Below, one piece after another: positions 5,118-7,032 of a stretch of DNA of 7,032 nt. Under the pieces are notes generated by a model that saw nothing but the letters and a program-made list of their open reading frames with translations, had not been told where the DNA came from and searched no databases. The first letter of the stretch is position 1. Each line of letters opens with the position of its first letter. The stretch is taken from assembly GCA_046728055.1 (NCBI GenBank), contig JBKPDU010000038.1, forward strand, positions 1-7,032. Direction: 5' to 3'. The stretch comes from AC-69 sp046728055. Lineage in GTDB: Bacteria > Actinomycetota > UBA4738 > HRBIN12. The position numbers and the translations under genes were made by a program.

Positions 5118-5786
5118 ATGCTCCGCGTGGTCTTCGCCGAGGATAACTACCTGGTTCGCGAGGGGACAGCGGCCCTCCTCTCGGCCTCCGGAGAGGTCGA
5201 CCTCGTCTCGCTGGCCTCGACGTACGACGAGCTGATGACCGCCGTCGACCGGGACCGCCCCGAGGCCGTCCTGACGGACATCCGGATGCCGCCGACGAGC
5301 ACCACGGAGGGGATCGACGCAGCGCGAAGGATCCGAGCCGACCATCCCGACATCGGGGTCGTGGTCCTGTCGCAGTACGCGGAGGAAGCGTACGCATACG
5401 AGTTGCTGAAGGACGGCGCCGCGGGCTTGGGCTACCTGTTGAAGGAGCGTGTCGCCGACCTCGACGAGCTGGTGCGGGCCCTGAACGAGGTCGCGCGGGG
5501 CGGTTCGGTCCTGGACCCCAAGGTGGTCGAGGCTCTGGTGGCGAGGAAGGACCGGGGGGCTCACTCGCCCCTCGCCACGCTCACCGACCGCGAGCGCGAG
5601 GTCCTGGGGCAGATGGCACAGGGCAAGAACAACGCCGCCATCGCCAGGTCCCTGTTCCTCACGGAACGAGCCGTCGAGAAGCACATCAACTCCCTGTTCC
5701 ACAAGCTGGGCCTCACCGAGGAGACCGAGGTCCACCGTCGAGTCATGGCGGTCCTGGCGTTCCTCAAGGACGCGGAGCGCCCCTGA
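5118..5786 (+). CDS. NarL/FixJ-family response regulator (receiver + LuxR HTH)
   Basis: 222 residues, the normal length for the family. Receiver, 1-125: E8/D9 acidic pocket, phospho-acceptor D54 (VLTDIRMPP), switch S85 (GVVVLSQ), K109 (YLLKE). LuxR-type HTH, about 152-200: LTDREREVLGQMAQGKNNAA, then IARSLFLTERAVEKHINSLF with the recognition helix around 183-195, and HKLGL. It should bind DNA as a dimer once phosphorylated. The ATG at 5118 is chosen because it gives the typical RVVFAEDN receiver start and has a TACGAT box 6 nt upstream. A sensor kinase gene follows 46 nt downstream on the same strand, the probable cognate partner. The leftward divergent receiver-cyclase shares blocks such as EDNxLVREG, TDIxMPP, EGID, GVVVLS, YLLK and EVARGGS, so the two are gene duplicates. 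Confidence 0.95.
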   Translation: MLRVVFAEDNYLVREGTAALLSASGEVDLVSLASTYDELMTAVDRDRPEAVLTDIRMPPTSTTEGIDAARRIRADHPDIGVVVLSQYAEEAYAYELLKDGAAGLGYLLKERVADLDELVRALNEVARGGSVLDPKVVEALVARKDRGAHSPLATLTDREREVLGQMAQGKNNAAIARSLFLTERAVEKHINSLFHKLGLTEETEVHRRVMAVLAFLKDAERP

Positions 5787-5820
5787 CGATCCCACCCTTT
5801 CCCCGGACCTGGCCTCGGCT

Positions 5821-5826
5821 CACAAT
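5821..5826 (+). promoter_or_regulatory. Weak candidate -10 element before the sensor kinase gene
   Basis: CACAAT ends 6 nt before the ATG at 5833, the same geometry as the TACGAT and TAGAAT boxes elsewhere in the window, and no Shine-Dalgarno is present. It has two mismatches to TATAAT. The kinase could instead be translated from the regulator transcript, but the absence of a ribosome site makes that harder. Confidence 0.25.
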
Positions 5827-5832
5827 CACGCC

Positions 5833-7032
5833 ATGACCATGAGCACGAGCACCCGGGAAGGCCCCTCCCGGACGCCCTGGATCCTGTGGGTGGCGACGCT
5901 CGGGCTGCTCACCGCCACGATGATCCTCACCGTCCGGAACGGGAGCTTCTCGGAAGACGCCCTCTTCATCCCGATCGCCGTCGTGGTCCTGACGGGGTAC
6001 ACGACGGTCGGAGCAGTGATCGCGTCTCGGTTCCCGCGCAACCCCGTGGGGTGGCTCTTCATGCTCGCGGGGATGGCGTTCCTGCTCAATGGGTTCGCGT
6101 CCGAGTACGTCACCTACACCTTCGAGACCTCCCCCGGTTCTCTGCCGCTCGGCCGGGCCGCCGCACTCGTGGCCGATACCTCCATCTTCTTCGCCGTCGT
6201 CGCCATCCCGCTGCTGTTTCTGCTCTTCCCCACAGGGACACTCCCCTCGCCCCGGTGGCGACCCCTGGCCTGGGCAGTGGGCGGGTTCTTCGGGCTCGCA
6301 CTCGTGGCCGACGGGGTAAGGACCCGGATGCTCGACGCGGGGGGCGCGAGCATTCCGAACCCGGTCGCGATCGAGGGACTCCAGGGGTTCCTCGATCCAG
6401 TGCTCACGGTGGCCGGCTTCGGGGCGATCGGCGCCACGCTGGCATCCGCGGCCGCCCTCGTCGTCCGGTTCCGACGGGCCCGGGGGGAGGAGCGGCAACA
6501 GATCCGGTGGTTGGCCTACGGGGCGGTGATCGCCGCGTTCTTCTTCCTCGGCGTCCTCATCACCGGCATCGGACTCGGCCCCGAGGAGACCTCACTCCCG
6601 AACGAGATCTCCTTCCTCCTGTTCTTCCTGACGGTCGGTCTGGGCATCCCCGTGGCGGCGGCCGTCGCCATGTTCCGGTATCGCCTGTACGACCTCGACA
6701 TCGTGATCAAGAAGACCTTGGTGTTCGCCATCCTCGCCGTCTGCATCACCGCGGTCGGGCTCCTCACGATCGCGCTGATGGGCGCCCTGCTCGTCGGCCC
6801 CATATCGGACCACCCCGTGGTACTGGTGGCCGCGGGGATCGCCATCGGCCTGCTCGTCACGCCGCTTCGTCGCCTGGCGGTGCGGGTCGCGGACCGCGTC
6901 GTCTACGGAGGAAGGGCCACGCCGTACGAGGTCCTGACCGAATTCTCCGGTCGGATGGCCGAGACCTACTCAGCGGACGACGTCGTGCCTCGGATGGCCG
7001 CCGTCCTGGGAGGGGGGATCGGGGCCGAACGG
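5833..7032 (+). CDS. Sensor histidine kinase, N-terminal membrane domain (C-terminus outside window)
   Basis: 400 codons open to the right edge. About ten hydrophobic segments (roughly 15-33, 43-65, 71-90, 113-132, 143-161, 190-212, 227-248, 258-281, 295-320, 328-346) form a large integral membrane sensor. Family marks of multi-pass actinobacterial NarL-partner kinases are visible: NPVGWLFMLAG (70-80), LLFPTGTLPSPRWRP (130-144), FRRARGEERQQIRWLAYG (213-230), FRYRLYDLDIVIKKTLVF (281-298) and RRLAVRVADRVVYGG (346-360), where this family goes on to a GAF or coiled-coil region, the H-box and HATPase. None of the catalytic part is in the window, so the kinase call rests on these marks and on the regulator directly upstream. 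The start could also be the ATG two codons later (5839). The ligand is unknown. Confidence 0.85.
   Translation, partial: MTMSTSTREGPSRTPWILWVATLGLLTATMILTVRNGSFSEDALFIPIAVVVLTGYTTVGAVIASRFPRNPVGWLFMLAGMAFLLNGFASEYVTYTFETSPGSLPLGRAAALVADTSIFFAVVAIPLLFLLFPTGTLPSPRWRPLAWAVGGFFGLALVADGVRTRMLDAGGASIPNPVAIEGLQGFLDPVLTVAGFGAIGATLASAAALVVRFRRARGEERQQIRWLAYGAVIAAFFFLGVLITGIGLGPEETSLPNEISFLLFFLTVGLGIPVAAAVAMFRYRLYDLDIVIKKTLVFAILAVCITAVGLLTIALMGALLVGPISDHPVVLVAAGIAIGLLVTPLRRLAVRVADRVVYGGRATPYEVLTEFSGRMAETYSADDVVPRMAAVLGGGIGAER

Noticed and set aside
3796..5235. A 479-codon plus-strand open frame across the cyclase gene
   Set aside because: It is a shadow of the receiver-cyclase, rich in Gly/His/Arg without motifs, and it runs into the response regulator gene in another frame.

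Overview
This 7 kb window is GC-rich, densely packed bacterial chromosome and is most likely actinobacterial. The reasons are GC-biased third codon positions, a tRNA without an encoded CCA, several start codons lying 6-7 nt after a -10-like hexamer with no Shine-Dalgarno (the leaderless pattern common in Actinomycetota), and the multi-pass histidine kinase and NarL-type regulators typical of that phylum. A lineage below phylum cannot be fixed from the sequence. There is no sign of mobile elements, CRISPR or rRNA. Every stretch over 100 bases lies in a gene.

Left block, minus strand, read right to left: tRNA-Thr(CGT); a rhodanese-CBS protein; a 53-residue cysteine-rich protein overlapping it by ATGA; then a single-pass membrane protein with an Ala/Pro-rich tail that runs off the left edge. 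The rhodanese-CBS frame is interrupted once, by a TGA at 1089-1091. This TGA sits five residues after the catalytic Cys, where a branch of rhodaneses carries a second Cys. A perfect 8-bp hairpin with a 3-nt GUG loop begins 12 nt after the TGA, and its loop starts 20 nt after the TGA, which fits the geometry of a bacterial SECIS. The gene is therefore a candidate selenoprotein. A recent nonsense mutation or a sequence error is the main alternative.

Middle block, plus strand: one 703-residue protein that fuses an N-terminal UspA (universal stress) domain to a complete UbiB/AarF atypical kinase with two C-terminal membrane helices.

Right block, signalling: two divergent genes start 35 bp apart. 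Leftward is a receiver + degenerate LuxR-HTH + class IIIb adenylate cyclase fusion, followed by a small single-pass membrane protein that is preceded by a 7-codon mini-ORF. Rightward is an ordinary receiver-LuxR response regulator, followed by the membrane half of a sensor histidine kinase cut by the window edge. The two receiver-HTH regions are clear paralogues. The kinase may therefore feed two outputs, transcription and cAMP.
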